NCBI GenBank assembly: GCA_963810755.1
Contig: CAWEOP010000003.1
Span: 434,001-498,000 of the forward strand
Reading direction: 5' to 3'
Length of the DNA: 64,000 nucleotides
Source: FEN-1219 sp963810755
GTDB taxonomy: Bacteria; Pseudomonadota; Gammaproteobacteria; Steroidobacterales; Rariloculaceae
This document shows, one piece after another, positions 26,853 to 36,247 of the stretch. The notes beneath the pieces are model-generated. The model made no database searches, was not told where the DNA came from, and saw only the letters and a list, made by a program, of their open reading frames with translations. The stretch's first letter is position 1. Each line of letters opens with the position of its first letter. The translations under genes were made by a program, and so were the position numbers.

Positions 26853-27509
26853 GTGCTCTTGGAGTTGTTCGGCGAAGTGTGCCCCGGCTGCGGGGGCCGG
26901 GCGGCGGCGGGCTTCTGCGCGGGGTGCAGCGCGGCGCTCGCGCGCGTGTCCGCGCCCTGCCGCACGTGCGGGCTCGCACTGCCTGCGGCGCGTTGCCCGC
27001 GGCGCGCGGTCAACTGGCGCGTCGACGCTATCGTGGCACCGTTCGAGTACGCGGTGCCGCTCGCCGGCCACGTGCACGCGCTGAAGTATCGCGGCTCGCG
27101 TCATCTCGGCCGTGCACTGGGGCTGCTACTGGCGCCCGCGGTGCAAGCCGAGGATGTCGACGCGCTCGTTCCCGTGCCGCTGCATCCGCGACGCCTGCGC
27201 GAGCGCGGCTACAACCAGGCAACAGAGATCGCGCGCACGCTCGGCCGCGCGCTCGCGCTGCCGGTGCTGCTGCGCGGCGTCGAGCGCCGCGGGCCGCATG
27301 AGCCGCAGACCGGCCGGGCGGCAGCCGAACGCGTGCGCAACGTCGCGTCCGTGTTCGCGGTCGGCCGGGATGTTGCAGCGCTTAGGATCGCGATCATCGA
27401 CGACGTGATCACGACGGGCGCAACCGTCAACGCGCTCGCCGCAGAGCTGCGCGCGGCGGGCGCCGCGCGCTGCGTGGCGTGGGCGATCGCCCGCACGCCG
27501 GAGTCTTAA
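26853..27509 (+). CDS. comF: ComF family amidophosphoribosyltransferase-like protein
   Basis: 218 aa. N-terminal Cys-rich zinc-finger-like part (CPGC, CAGC, CRTC, CPRR), then a phosphoribosyltransferase fold with the PRPP motif IAIIDDVITTGAT near residues 175-190. ComF proteins act in DNA uptake, probably with a cytoplasmic helicase partner. The linker ALKYRGSRHLGRALG is family-typical. Divergent from bioB, as in other gammaproteobacteria. The frame begins with TTG or a nearby codon, so the start is less certain than the family. Confidence 0.88.
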   Translation: MLLELFGEVCPGCGGRAAAGFCAGCSAALARVSAPCRTCGLALPAARCPRRAVNWRVDAIVAPFEYAVPLAGHVHALKYRGSRHLGRALGLLLAPAVQAEDVDALVPVPLHPRRLRERGYNQATEIARTLGRALALPVLLRGVERRGPHEPQTGRAAAERVRNVASVFAVGRDVAALRIAIIDDVITTGATVNALAAELRAAGAARCVAWAIARTPES

Positions 27510-27565
27510 GGCCGAGCACGCAAGCCCCTAGCTGCCGAATATTCTGAGCCCTAGCCCTTGAACCC

Positions 27566-28501
27566 CTAGTTCTTGAACAGATAGTCGAGCGCGATGCCGC
27601 AGAACACTGCGCCGCCGAGCCAAGCGTTGTTGAGAAACGCGCGGAAGCAGCTCGCGGGCTCGCGGTCCCTGATCAGGAGCTGCTGATGAACACCGAACAG
27701 CGCCGCCGCCACGAGCCCGCCGTAGTACCAAGATCCGAGCTCAGCGCTGCGGCCGACGAGGTAGAGCGTCGTGAGCAGGAGCACCTGCAGCGCGCCGATG
27801 AACACGCGATCGAGATCACCGAACAAAATCGCCGTGGAGCGCACGCCTATCCTCAGGTCGTCGTCGCGATCGGCCATTGCGTACTGGGTGTCGTAGACGA
27901 TCACCCAGACCACGGCCGCGAGGAACAGGAGCCAGCCGAGCCGCGGCACTTCACCGAGCTCGGCTGCGAACGCCATCGGCACGCCCCACGCGAACGCGAT
28001 CCCGAGCACGAACTGCGGCGCCGACAGGAACCGCTTCGTGAACGGATAAAGCACCGTGACGGCTGCGCCCGCGGCGGACAGAAGCAGCGTAAGCCGATTG
28101 AGCGTGAGCACGAGTCCGAGCGCGATCAGCATCAGCGCGGCGAACAGAATGAGCGCTTCGACCGGCGCAACCTCACCCGTCGCGAGCGGGCGATCGGCCG
28201 TGCGCTCGACGTGCGGGTCGATCTTGCGGTCGGCGAAGTCGTTGATCACGCAGCCCGCGGAACGCACGACGATCGTGCCGATCACGAGAATCAGGAAGAT
28301 CGTTTGGTCGGGCTTGCCAGCGCCCGCTATCCAAACGGCCCAGAGAGTGGGCCACAGGAGCAGCCAGATGCCGATCGGCTTGTGCAGCCGCATGAGCCGC
28401 GCGTAGCGCGAGTAATGCCGCAGCAGGATCTGCGCGTGTTGCCAGGCAGAGAGCGCGCGGGTGGGGGCCTGCACGCTGTCGCCTTGCGGACTGTCGCTCA
28501 A
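27566..28501 (-). CDS. ubiA: 4-hydroxybenzoate octaprenyltransferase
   Basis: Inner-membrane enzyme joining the polyprenyl tail to 4-hydroxybenzoate in ubiquinone synthesis. 311 aa, nine hydrophobic segments. Both Asp-rich motifs are seen: NDFADRKIDPHVERTADRPL and YDTQYAMADRDDDLRIGVRST. N-terminal LMRLHKPIGIWLLLWPTLWAVW is canonical. No ubiC lies next to it. Confidence 0.96.
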   Translation of the reverse strand: MSDSPQGDSVQAPTRALSAWQHAQILLRHYSRYARLMRLHKPIGIWLLLWPTLWAVWIAGAGKPDQTIFLILVIGTIVVRSAGCVINDFADRKIDPHVERTADRPLATGEVAPVEALILFAALMLIALGLVLTLNRLTLLLSAAGAAVTVLYPFTKRFLSAPQFVLGIAFAWGVPMAFAAELGEVPRLGWLLFLAAVVWVIVYDTQYAMADRDDDLRIGVRSTAILFGDLDRVFIGALQVLLLTTLYLVGRSAELGSWYYGGLVAAALFGVHQQLLIRDREPASCFRAFLNNAWLGGAVFCGIALDYLFKN

Positions 28502-28612
28502 CGCTCGTGTCCTTGCGGTCGCGGGTTCGGTCGCGATTCTAGGTGCCTAGCGTGGTGCACAGCAATTCGCGGCTACCGCGGGGTGCTCGCGCGCGTTGAA
28601 ATACACGCGCCG

Positions 28613-30742
28613 TTAGACCTTCGCGTATTCCGCCGCGCCGCGGCTCCAGCGCCTGATCAACGGCACGACGCGCTCCGGATGGCTCGCGAGCAGACGGTCC
28701 GAGATCTCGATTACCGCCGGCAAGAGATCCGCGTCGCGCAGTAAATCGGCCACGCGCAGCTGCATCACGCCGGTCTGGCGCGTGCCGAGCAGCTCGCCGG
28801 GTCCGCGTAGCTCGAGATCTTTTTGCGCGACCTCGAAGCCGTCGTTGGTCGCGCGCATCACGCGCAGCCGCTCGAGCGCGAGCGCGCCCAACGGCGGCTT
28901 GTAGAGCAGCACGCAGTTCGACGCCTGGCGTCCGCGCCCCACGCGGCCGCGCAGCTGGTGCAGCTGCGCGAGGCCCATGCGCTCCGCGTTCTCCACCACC
29001 ATCAACGTCGCGTTCGGCACGTCCACACCGACCTCGATCACGGTGGTCGCAACGAGCAGGTCGAGCTCGGCCGACTTGAACGCGCGCATCACGGCGTCTT
29101 TGTCCGCGGCCTTCATCCGGCCGTGGATCAGGCCCACGCGCGCGCGCGGCATCGCCGCACGCAGCTCTTTCTCGAGCGCGCTCGCGGCGCTCGAGTCGAC
29201 GAGCTCCGATTCCTCGATCAGCGGGCACACCCAATAGGCCTGCTGCCCGGTAGCGCAGTGCGCGGCTACGCGCTCGACGAGCTCCGGCCGCCGGCTCTCC
29301 GGCAGCACCGCCGTGCGCACCGGCTCGCGCCCCGGCGGAAGCTCCGCAATCACCGAGCAGTCGAGGTCGGCGTATGCCGTCATCGCGAGCGTCCGCGGAA
29401 TCGGGGTTGCGGTCATGATGAGCTGATGGGGCGTGCGCGCATCGTGCTCGCCCTTGCGCTTCAGCGCGAGCCGTTGCTGCACACCGAAGCGGTGCTGCTC
29501 GTCGACGATCACGAGCGCGAGCCGTCGGAACTCGACGCCCTCCTGGAACAGCGCGTGCGTGCCGATCGCGACGGCTGCGCTGCCGTCCGCGACGCTAGCG
29601 CGCGCGGCGCTCCGCGCGCGCGCGGTCTGCGAGCCGAGCAGCGTTGCGACACGCAGGCCGAGCGGCGTAAGCCAGCGCTCGAAGTTCGCGACGTGCTGCT
29701 CTGCGAGTAGCTCCGTCGGCGCCATCACCGCCGTCTGGCACCCCGCGGCCGCCGCGACGACCGCTGCCAGCGCCGCGACGACCGTCTTGCCCGAGCCCAC
29801 GTCGCCTTGCAGCAGCCGGCTCATCGGCATGCTGCCGCCGAGGTCGGCGAGGATCTCGGCCGTCGCGCTTTCCTGCGCGCGCGTGAGACTGAACGGCAGC
29901 GCGGCGCGGAACCGCTCGAGCTCTGCGCGCGGGGGCGGCAACGGATACGCGCGTTCAGTGCGGATCTCCGCGGCCGAGGCGCGCAGGCTCAAGCGCTGCG
30001 CGATCAGCTCCTCGAGCGCGATGCGACGCTGCGCCGGATGCAGGCCGCTCGCAAGCAGCGCCGTCGGCGCGTCCTGCGGTGGTCGATGCAGCTGCTCGAG
30101 CGCGTCGCCGAGCGACGGCCACGCCGAGGGTTGTGCGTCCGTGCCCGGTCCCTGTGCGGCAGGCCGGGCGCGGAGAAGATCCGCGAGGTGATCCGTGAGC
30201 GGCTCGCGAGCGAGCCGCGCGAGCACCTGAGCGATGAGCCGCCGCAGCAGAAGCTGATGCAGCCCTTCGGTGCTCGGGTAGATCGGCGTGAGGGTTGCAT
30301 CGGGCTCGGGCTCGGTCGCCGCGATCACCCGCGTTTCGGGGTGTACGAGCTCGAGGCCCGTGGGGCCCGACCGGACCTCGCCGAAGCAGCGCAAGCGGGC
30401 GCCGCGCACGAAGGTTTGCTGCTGAGCTCGCGTGAAGTGGAAGAACCGCAGCGTGACCCCACCCGTACCGTCGGCAACTCTGCAGAGCAGGGAACGCCGC
30501 CGCCGGAACGCGACCTCGGCTAGCTCGACCACGCCTTCGATCAGGGCTTTCTCGCCCACCGTGAGACTACCGATCGGGCGCAGCTCCGAACGGTCTTCGT
30601 ACCGCTGGGGTAGCAGGCAAAGGAGGTCGCCGAGCGTCCGAACGCCGAGCTTCGCGAGCCGTTCGGCCACTTTCGGGCCGACGCCCGCGAGACTTTCGAC
30701 CGGCCGCTCGAACGTCGATTCCGACTTGCCCTCGATGCGCAG
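28613..30742 (-). CDS. recG: ATP-dependent DNA helicase RecG
   Basis: SF2 helicase that regresses stalled forks. The N-terminal wedge/OB domain begins ESLAGVGPKVAERLAKLGVRTLGDLL. Helicase motifs seen: LLQGDVGSGKTVVA (Walker A), APTELLAEQH, VDEQHRFGVQQR (DExH), TATPIPRTLAM, ATTVIEVGVDVPNA and QLRGRVGRG. No ATG or GTG sits at the expected place. A CTG at 30742 gives a start 12 residues before the first conserved block, as in E. coli RecG. The open frame extends into ridA to 30805, where an ATG would give a longer, overlapping start. End of the spoT-ridA-recG run. Confidence 0.93.
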   Translation of the reverse strand: MRIEGKSESTFERPVESLAGVGPKVAERLAKLGVRTLGDLLCLLPQRYEDRSELRPIGSLTVGEKALIEGVVELAEVAFRRRRSLLCRVADGTGGVTLRFFHFTRAQQQTFVRGARLRCFGEVRSGPTGLELVHPETRVIAATEPEPDATLTPIYPSTEGLHQLLLRRLIAQVLARLAREPLTDHLADLLRARPAAQGPGTDAQPSAWPSLGDALEQLHRPPQDAPTALLASGLHPAQRRIALEELIAQRLSLRASAAEIRTERAYPLPPPRAELERFRAALPFSLTRAQESATAEILADLGGSMPMSRLLQGDVGSGKTVVAALAAVVAAAAGCQTAVMAPTELLAEQHVANFERWLTPLGLRVATLLGSQTARARSAARASVADGSAAVAIGTHALFQEGVEFRRLALVIVDEQHRFGVQQRLALKRKGEHDARTPHQLIMTATPIPRTLAMTAYADLDCSVIAELPPGREPVRTAVLPESRRPELVERVAAHCATGQQAYWVCPLIEESELVDSSAASALEKELRAAMPRARVGLIHGRMKAADKDAVMRAFKSAELDLLVATTVIEVGVDVPNATLMVVENAERMGLAQLHQLRGRVGRGRQASNCVLLYKPPLGALALERLRVMRATNDGFEVAQKDLELRGPGELLGTRQTGVMQLRVADLLRDADLLPAVIEISDRLLASHPERVVPLIRRWSRGAAEYAKV

Positions 30743-30746
30743 GCGC

Positions 30747-31127
30747 CTACAGCACGAGCACGGCGTCGACCTCGACGGCGGCGCCGCGCGGCAACTGCGC
30801 GACACCGATCGCGGCGCGCGCGGGATAGGGCTCTTTGAAGTACTCGGTCATCACTTCGTTGACGAGCGCGAAGTTCTTGAGGTCCGTGAGGTAGACGTTG
30901 ACCTTCACGGCGTCGTCGAGGGTGCCCCCCGCGGCCTTCGCGACTGCGGCTAGGTTGTCGAACACGCGCTTGATCTCGGCGCGAATGTCGCCGCTGACGA
31001 GCTGCATGGTCTTGGGATCGAGCGGTATTTGCCCGGAGAGGTAGACGGTGTTGCCGGCGCGGATCGCTTGGCTGTAAGTGCCGATCGCGGCAGGCGCAGC
31101 CGCCGTGTGAATGGGTTGCTTCGCCAT
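30747..31127 (-). CDS. ridA: RidA family 2-iminobutanoate/2-iminopropanoate deaminase
   Basis: 126 aa, homotrimeric enzyme that removes reactive enamine/imine products of PLP-dependent dehydratases. Conserved blocks: GTYSQAIRAGNTVYLSGQIPLDP, AVVAKAAG-like LAAVAKAAGGTLDDAVKVNVYLTDL and the C-terminal RAAIGVAQLPRGAAVEVDAV containing the substrate-binding Arg. Sits between spoT and recG, a common gammaproteobacterial order. Confidence 0.94.
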   Translation of the reverse strand: MAKQPIHTAAAPAAIGTYSQAIRAGNTVYLSGQIPLDPKTMQLVSGDIRAEIKRVFDNLAAVAKAAGGTLDDAVKVNVYLTDLKNFALVNEVMTEYFKEPYPARAAIGVAQLPRGAAVEVDAVLVL

Positions 31128-31152
31128 GTCTTCGTGATGCCTTTGTTCGTTG

Positions 31153-33309
31153 TCAGCCGGCGCTGCGAGTGACGCGCACGACGCCGGGGATCGTGCGGAT
31201 GCTGCGGACGACCTGCGCGAGTTGGCGCCGGTCGCGTACCTTCAAGCGGAACGACAGCGCGGACGCGTCGCCTTCGGTGTCGACGCGCACGTGCTCGATG
31301 TTGGTATGCGTCGCGGAGATTCGCCCCGCGACCTCGGCGAGCAGGCCGACGCGGTCCAGGGTACGCACCTGTATCTCCGAATCGAACTCGCCTTTCACGC
31401 CCTTCGTCCAATTTACAGGGATCCACTTCGACGGCTGCTTGCGGTATTCCGCGAGGTTCCGGCAATTGTCGCGGTGGATCACGATGCCGCGGCCGCTCGA
31501 CATGAAGCCGACGATCTCGTCGCCTGGGATCGGATAGCAGCAGCGCGCATAGTTCACGACCATGCCTTCGGTGCCCGCGATCTCGAGCGGCTTGCGATGC
31601 TCGGCGACGGAGTCGCTGTCGTCGTCCTGTTGCGCGAGCATCCCCGCGACGACCGGCGCGAGCCGTTCGCCGAGGCCGACCTGCTCGAACAGCGTTTCGT
31701 CGTCCTTGATGCCGAGCTCGGCCCGCAGCGCGTCGAGCTGTTTCTTCGGCAGCTTGCGCAGGCTCAGCGAGTACGGCATGAGCTCCTGGTTCAGGAGGCG
31801 TCGGCCGAGCTCCTGGGCCTCGTCGCGCTTCAGGTTCTTGAGGTAGCCGCGGATCGCGTTGCGCGCTTTCGCCGTCGTGACGAAGTTCACCCAGTTCGGG
31901 TTCGGGCGCGCGCCGCGCGCCGTGACGATCTCCACGGTCTCGCCGTTGCGCAGCATCGTCTTCAGCGGCACTAGGCGCCGGTCGATCTTCGCGGCGACGC
32001 AGCGGTTGCCGATGTCCGTGTGCACCGCGTATGCGAAGTCCACGGCCGTCGCGCCGCGCGGCAGCCGCATGATCGCGCCCTTCGGCGTGAACACGTAGAC
32101 CTTGTCGGGGAAGAGGTCCGCCTTGACGGTCTCGAGGAACTCTTCCGAGTTCGCGGCGCGTTCCATCTCCATGAGCCCCGCGAGCCACTCGCGCGCGCGC
32201 TCCTCGGTGCTGTAGGTGTGCTTGTCGACGGCTTTGTACTGCCAATGCGCGGCGACGCCGCGCTCGGCGACCTTGTCCATCTCCTCGGTGCGGATCTGCA
32301 CCTCGAGCGGCAGGCCGTTCGGGCCGAACAGCGTCGTGTGCAGCGACTGATAGCCGTTCACGCGCGGGATCGAGATGAAGTCCTTGAACCGTCCCGGCAT
32401 CGGCTTGAACAACTGATGCGTGTGGCCGAGCGCGCGGTAGCAGCTGTCGACGTCCTGCACGATCACCCGCACGCCGTACACGTCGACGATGTCCGACAAG
32501 TGGGCGTGCTTGCGGTGCATCTTGAGATAGATGCTGTAGAGGTGCTTCTCGCGCGCGAGCACGCGCGCCTGCAAACCTGCTTCGCTCAAGCCCTTCGTGA
32601 GCCTGCTCTCGATCTTGCGCAGCAGCTGCCGCTGATTGCCCTTCGCGCGCCGCAGCGTGCGCTGCAGCACACGGTAGCGGAACGGGTAGAAAGTCTTGAA
32701 GCCGAGCTCCTCGAGCTCGGTCTTGAGCGAGTACACGCCGAGCCGGTTCGCGATCGGTGCGTAGATGTCGAGCGTCTCGCGCGCGATGCGCCGCTGCTTC
32801 TCCACGGGGAGCGACGCAATCGTGCGCATGTTGTGCGTGCGGTCCGCGAGCTTCACGAGGATCACACGCAGGTCCTTCGCCATCGCGAGCAGCATCTTGC
32901 GGAAGCTCTCGGCTTGCGCCTCGGCCGCGCTGTCGAAACGCAGATGATCGATCTTGCTGACGCCGTCGACGAGCAGCGCGACGTCGGCGCCGAAACGCGA
33001 CTCGATGTCCGCGAGCGTGCTCGAGGTGTCCTCGAGGACGTCGTGCAGCAATGCGGCCTTGATCGAGCCCGAATCGAGATGCAGGCCGGCGAGGATTTCG
33101 GCGACGGCTATCGGATGCGTGATGTACGCATCGCCGCTACGGCGTTGCTGCCCTTCGTGAGCCTTGGAGCTGTACTCGTAAGCGGCCGTGATGCCCGGCA
33201 GGTCCGCGCGCGGAAGATAGGTCTCGAGCTGGGCCATGAGCCGCCCGAAATCGTCGGTGCGCCATACCGACGACAGACGAACTTCGCGGAGGGCGGCACC
33301 ATAGTCCAT
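31153..33309 (-). CDS. spoT: Bifunctional (p)ppGpp synthetase/hydrolase SpoT
   Basis: Stringent-response enzyme, 718 aa. Domains in order: HD hydrolase (about residues 45-200, with HPIAVAEIL and the HD pair at 89-90 in LLHDVLEDT), synthetase (YSIYLKMHRKH, DIVDVYGVRVIV), TGS (KVYVFTPKGAIMRLPRGATAVDFAYAVHTDIG), a helical part and a C-terminal ACT domain. The hydrolase HD site is intact, which fits SpoT rather than RelA. Downstream of gmk-rpoZ, the classical order. Confidence 0.96.
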   Translation of the reverse strand: MDYGAALREVRLSSVWRTDDFGRLMAQLETYLPRADLPGITAAYEYSSKAHEGQQRRSGDAYITHPIAVAEILAGLHLDSGSIKAALLHDVLEDTSSTLADIESRFGADVALLVDGVSKIDHLRFDSAAEAQAESFRKMLLAMAKDLRVILVKLADRTHNMRTIASLPVEKQRRIARETLDIYAPIANRLGVYSLKTELEELGFKTFYPFRYRVLQRTLRRAKGNQRQLLRKIESRLTKGLSEAGLQARVLAREKHLYSIYLKMHRKHAHLSDIVDVYGVRVIVQDVDSCYRALGHTHQLFKPMPGRFKDFISIPRVNGYQSLHTTLFGPNGLPLEVQIRTEEMDKVAERGVAAHWQYKAVDKHTYSTEERAREWLAGLMEMERAANSEEFLETVKADLFPDKVYVFTPKGAIMRLPRGATAVDFAYAVHTDIGNRCVAAKIDRRLVPLKTMLRNGETVEIVTARGARPNPNWVNFVTTAKARNAIRGYLKNLKRDEAQELGRRLLNQELMPYSLSLRKLPKKQLDALRAELGIKDDETLFEQVGLGERLAPVVAGMLAQQDDDSDSVAEHRKPLEIAGTEGMVVNYARCCYPIPGDEIVGFMSSGRGIVIHRDNCRNLAEYRKQPSKWIPVNWTKGVKGEFDSEIQVRTLDRVGLLAEVAGRISATHTNIEHVRVDTEGDASALSFRLKVRDRRQLAQVVRSIRTIPGVVRVTRSAG

Positions 33310-33358
33310 GGCGGCTTTTTTCTAACCGGCGCTCAGCCGGCGCCTCGTAGGGTGGTGG

Positions 33359-33661
33359 TCAGTCGCCGATCGAAATCGGCCTCGACCCAAGCAGGTCGTC
33401 ACGGTCGGGAATCACCGGCGGCGCGGACGAGAGATCCACGAGCAGGTCCTCGACCGGCTGGTCGCGCTGCGTGAGGATTTCCTCGTTCACGTAGCCGTCC
33501 GCGATCTCGCGCAGCGCGACGACGGTCGGCTTGTCGTTTTCCCAATCGACCATCGGATGGGCGCCGTTGGCAAGCTGGCGCGCGCGTTTGGCGGCCACGA
33601 GCACGAGCTGGAACATGTTCGGAATCTTCTCCAAACAGTCTTCGACGGTAATTCTTGCCAT
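33359..33661 (-). CDS. rpoZ: RNA polymerase omega subunit
   Basis: 100 aa. Starts with the family signature MARITVEDCLEKIPNMFQLVLVAAKRARQL, which folds against beta-prime and aids polymerase assembly. ALREIADGYV completes the conserved core. Between gmk and spoT. Confidence 0.97.
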   Translation of the reverse strand: MARITVEDCLEKIPNMFQLVLVAAKRARQLANGAHPMVDWENDKPTVVALREIADGYVNEEILTQRDQPVEDLLVDLSSAPPVIPDRDDLLGSRPISIGD

Positions 33662-33729
33662 GCGGAAACGCCCTCCTCGGGGCTAAGGACCTCGAAGTTT
33701 ACTTCAAGACCCCCTCGCGCAAGCAAGTT

Positions 33730-34392
33730 TTAGGTCTCGGGCGCGCTCGCGAGAATAGCCGCGGCTGCGGCCCTGACGGCCGCCGAATCGCTGCGGTGGC
33801 GCCGCTCGCCGCCCTCGATCACGGCGACCAGACGCCCTAGCGCCGCCTCGAATTCGTCATTCACGACCACGTGGTCGAACTCGCTCCAGTGCGTCATGTC
33901 GGCCAGCGAGTCGCGCAGCCGGCGCTGGATCGTGGCCTCGGAGTCGGTGGCACGGCCGCGCAGGCGGCGCTCGAGCTCGGGCACGTTCGGCGGCAGGATG
34001 AAGATGCTCGCGGCATCGGGCGCTCGTTCGCGCACCTGGCGCGCACCCTGCCAGTCGATCTCGAGGAGGACGGAATGGCCCGAGTCGAGCAGCTGCTCGA
34101 CGTGCTCGCGGCTCGTGCCGTACCAGTTGTCGAAGACTTGCGCGTACTCGAGGAACGCGTTCTTGGCGATGAGCTCGCGAAATTCGGGCTCTTTGACGAA
34201 GAAGTAGTCGCGTCCGTGGGTCTCGGACGTGCGTTTCGGGCGCGTCGTGTAGGAGATCGAAAAGCGCAGCTGCGGGTCGCGCTCGAGCAGCTTGCGGACG
34301 AGCGATGTCTTGCCCGCGCCCGACGGCGCGGCGATCACCCACAGCCGGCCGCGACCCGGCTTTCCCTTTCGATCCGGAACGCGCTGCTGCAT
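33730..34392 (-). CDS. gmk: Guanylate kinase
   Basis: 220 aa, converts GMP to GDP with ATP. P-loop APSGAGKTSLVRKLLE near residues 22-37. GMP-binding residues are in the SISYTTRPKRTSETHGRDYFFV stretch, and VLLEIDWQGARQVRE is the conserved core strand. Two bases separate it from yicC, implying coupling. Confidence 0.96.
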   Translation of the reverse strand: MQQRVPDRKGKPGRGRLWVIAAPSGAGKTSLVRKLLERDPQLRFSISYTTRPKRTSETHGRDYFFVKEPEFRELIAKNAFLEYAQVFDNWYGTSREHVEQLLDSGHSVLLEIDWQGARQVRERAPDAASIFILPPNVPELERRLRGRATDSEATIQRRLRDSLADMTHWSEFDHVVVNDEFEAALGRLVAVIEGGERRHRSDSAAVRAAAAAILASAPET

Positions 34393-34394
34393 CG

Positions 34395-35261
34395 CTATTC
34401 CAGGTTCTGGACCTGCTCGCGCATCTGCTCGATCTGCACTTTGAGCTCGACTGCCGCGCGCGTGAGCGTTTCGTCCTGCACCTTCGACGCGAACGTGTTC
34501 GCCTCGCGATTGAGCTCCTGGATCAGGAAATCGAGCCGCCGCCCGATCGGCTCGTCGCGCACGAGCGCCGCACGAATCTCGGCGATGTGCCCCGCGAGGC
34601 GATCGACTTCCTCCGAGATGTCGAAGCGCTGCGCTATCAACGCGAGCTCTTGCTCGAGCCGTTCCGGCTGCGCCTGCACGTCGAGCCGCTCGAGCCGCTC
34701 GCGAAGCCTTTCGCGATAGCGCTGCTGCGCGCCGTCCAGCAGCGGCTGCACGCCCGCGAGCAGCGCGGTGATCGCGGCGTTGCGTTTCTCCAGAAGGTCC
34801 GCAATGCGCTCGCCCTCTCGCCGCCGCGAGTCTTCGAACGCCTTGAGCGCGACCTCTAGGCAGCGCTTGGCCGGTGGGCCGAGCGTCGCGAGGCGCTGCT
34901 CCGGCTCCTTGAGCACGCCTGGCCAGCGCAAAACCTCACCGACCGACAGCGGCCGCGCGTCCGAAAACACTGCGCGCACGCGATCTTCGAGCGCGCGGAC
35001 CGCGAGCAGCGCGTCGGCGACGAGCGCGCCGTGCGCCGCGTCGTCGTCGGCGGCGACGATCTTCAGCGTGCAATCCACCTTGCCGCGCTTCGCGGCCGCG
35101 GCGATTCGGTCGCGGCACTCGGGCTCGATCGAACGCAGCTCCTCGGGCAACCGGAGCGACAGCTCGAGAAATCGGTGATTGACGCTGCGGATTTCCCATA
35201 CGAGCCGAAAGGGCGGAGCACCCTCTTCTGCAGTCGCGAATCCCGTCATGCTGTGAGGCAT
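34395..35261 (-). CDS. yicC: YicC family endoribonuclease-like protein
   Basis: 288 aa. YicC proteins are reported RNA-degradation factors conserved beside gmk. The family start MPHSMTGFATAE and MRSVNHRFLE-like IRSVNHRFLELSLRLPEELR, plus the C-terminal DUF1732 part GRRLDFLIQELNREANTFASKVQD, are present. I use the ATG at 35261 because it aligns with the family start; the frame opens further upstream at 35324. Divergent from the PP2C gene. Confidence 0.93.
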   Translation of the reverse strand: MPHSMTGFATAEEGAPPFRLVWEIRSVNHRFLELSLRLPEELRSIEPECRDRIAAAAKRGKVDCTLKIVAADDDAAHGALVADALLAVRALEDRVRAVFSDARPLSVGEVLRWPGVLKEPEQRLATLGPPAKRCLEVALKAFEDSRRREGERIADLLEKRNAAITALLAGVQPLLDGAQQRYRERLRERLERLDVQAQPERLEQELALIAQRFDISEEVDRLAGHIAEIRAALVRDEPIGRRLDFLIQELNREANTFASKVQDETLTRAAVELKVQIEQMREQVQNLE

Positions 35262-35424
35262 TCGATTGAGTCCGTGGATCGTTTCAGCCAATCTGTGCGC
35301 CGTCCGGCGCCCTCGAGTGTACAACAGCGGGTTTCGGACACCGTGCAGCGCGGGCTCGGACGCCGGCGCGGGGCTCGGACGGGGGGCATCGAGAAAAGAA
35401 CGTCTTCGGGGGAGCGGGAGCAGC

Positions 35425-36171
35425 GTGCGCGTCGATTATGCAAAGTTGAGCCTGGCCGGCAATCGGCCGGAGAACCAGGACCGAGTCGATATCGTTGCCA
35501 ACAACGACGCCCTGCTGATGACCGTCGTGGACGGCATGGGGGGCCACGCCCACGGCGCACGCGCGGCCGAGGTCACGGTCGCGACTCTGAAGGAGTGCTT
35601 CGCGGAAAGCCCGATGCCGGTGTTCGATCCGCAGGGCTTCCTGACGCTCGCGCTCGCTCGCGCTCACGACCGAGTCGTGAAGCTCGGCGACGGCGTGGCG
35701 CTCGATCACAAGCCGCGCGCGACGTGCGCCGTGTGCCTCGTGCAGGACGCGGGCTCGTATTGGGCGCACGTCGGCGATAGCCGCGTGTACCACTTACGCG
35801 GCGGCGCCGTGCGCGAGCGCACGCGCGATCACAGTCACGTCGAGCTGCTGCTGCGCGAAGGCCTCATCCATGAGCACGAGATGCGCGGTCATCCGATGCG
35901 CAACTTCGTCGAATGCTGCCTCGGCGGCGACGCGCCGTTGCCCGACATGAGCGTGACCGCGCGCAAGCCGCTCGGACCCGGCGACGTGCTGCTGCTGTGC
36001 ACCGACGGCCTTTGGTCGGGGCTCGAAGACGCAGACATCGGCGAGCTCGGCGGCAACGTCAAGGAACCGCTCGAGCGGGCGCTGCGCTCGCTCGCGGAGC
36101 GCGCCGTAGCGCGCAACTCCCCGTACAGCGACAACACGAGCGCGACCGCCGTCCGCTGGCAGGGACCTTAG
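35425..36171 (+). CDS. PP2C-family serine/threonine protein phosphatase
   Basis: 248 aa soluble phosphatase. Metal-binding PP2C motifs: the N-terminal NRPENQDRVDI, VDGMGGHAHGARAAE, WAHVGDSRVYHLRGG, LLLCTDGLW and the C-terminal DNTSATAVRW. I chose the GTG at 35425, where a purine-rich GGGGGAGCGGGAG lies just upstream and the conserved domain begins; the frame opens earlier at 35266 in less protein-like sequence. No partner kinase gene is in the window. Substrates unknown. Confidence 0.88.
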   Translation: MRVDYAKLSLAGNRPENQDRVDIVANNDALLMTVVDGMGGHAHGARAAEVTVATLKECFAESPMPVFDPQGFLTLALARAHDRVVKLGDGVALDHKPRATCAVCLVQDAGSYWAHVGDSRVYHLRGGAVRERTRDHSHVELLLREGLIHEHEMRGHPMRNFVECCLGGDAPLPDMSVTARKPLGPGDVLLLCTDGLWSGLEDADIGELGGNVKEPLERALRSLAERAVARNSPYSDNTSATAVRWQGP

Positions 36172-36247
36172 TCTTCGACGACGCGGCGGCGGCACGCGCC
36201 ACGCGAGCTGCTAAGCTCTCGCTACTCGTAGCAACGGAGCACATCGC

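Noticed and set aside
27525..27569. Three CCCTAG-like strings between comF and ubiA
   Set aside because: Irregular spacing of 24 and 14 bases; too short to call a repeat or site.
30950..32245. 431-codon frame antisense-phase to spoT
   Set aside because: Arg/Ala/Gly-rich shadow of spoT in another frame, with no protein family character.
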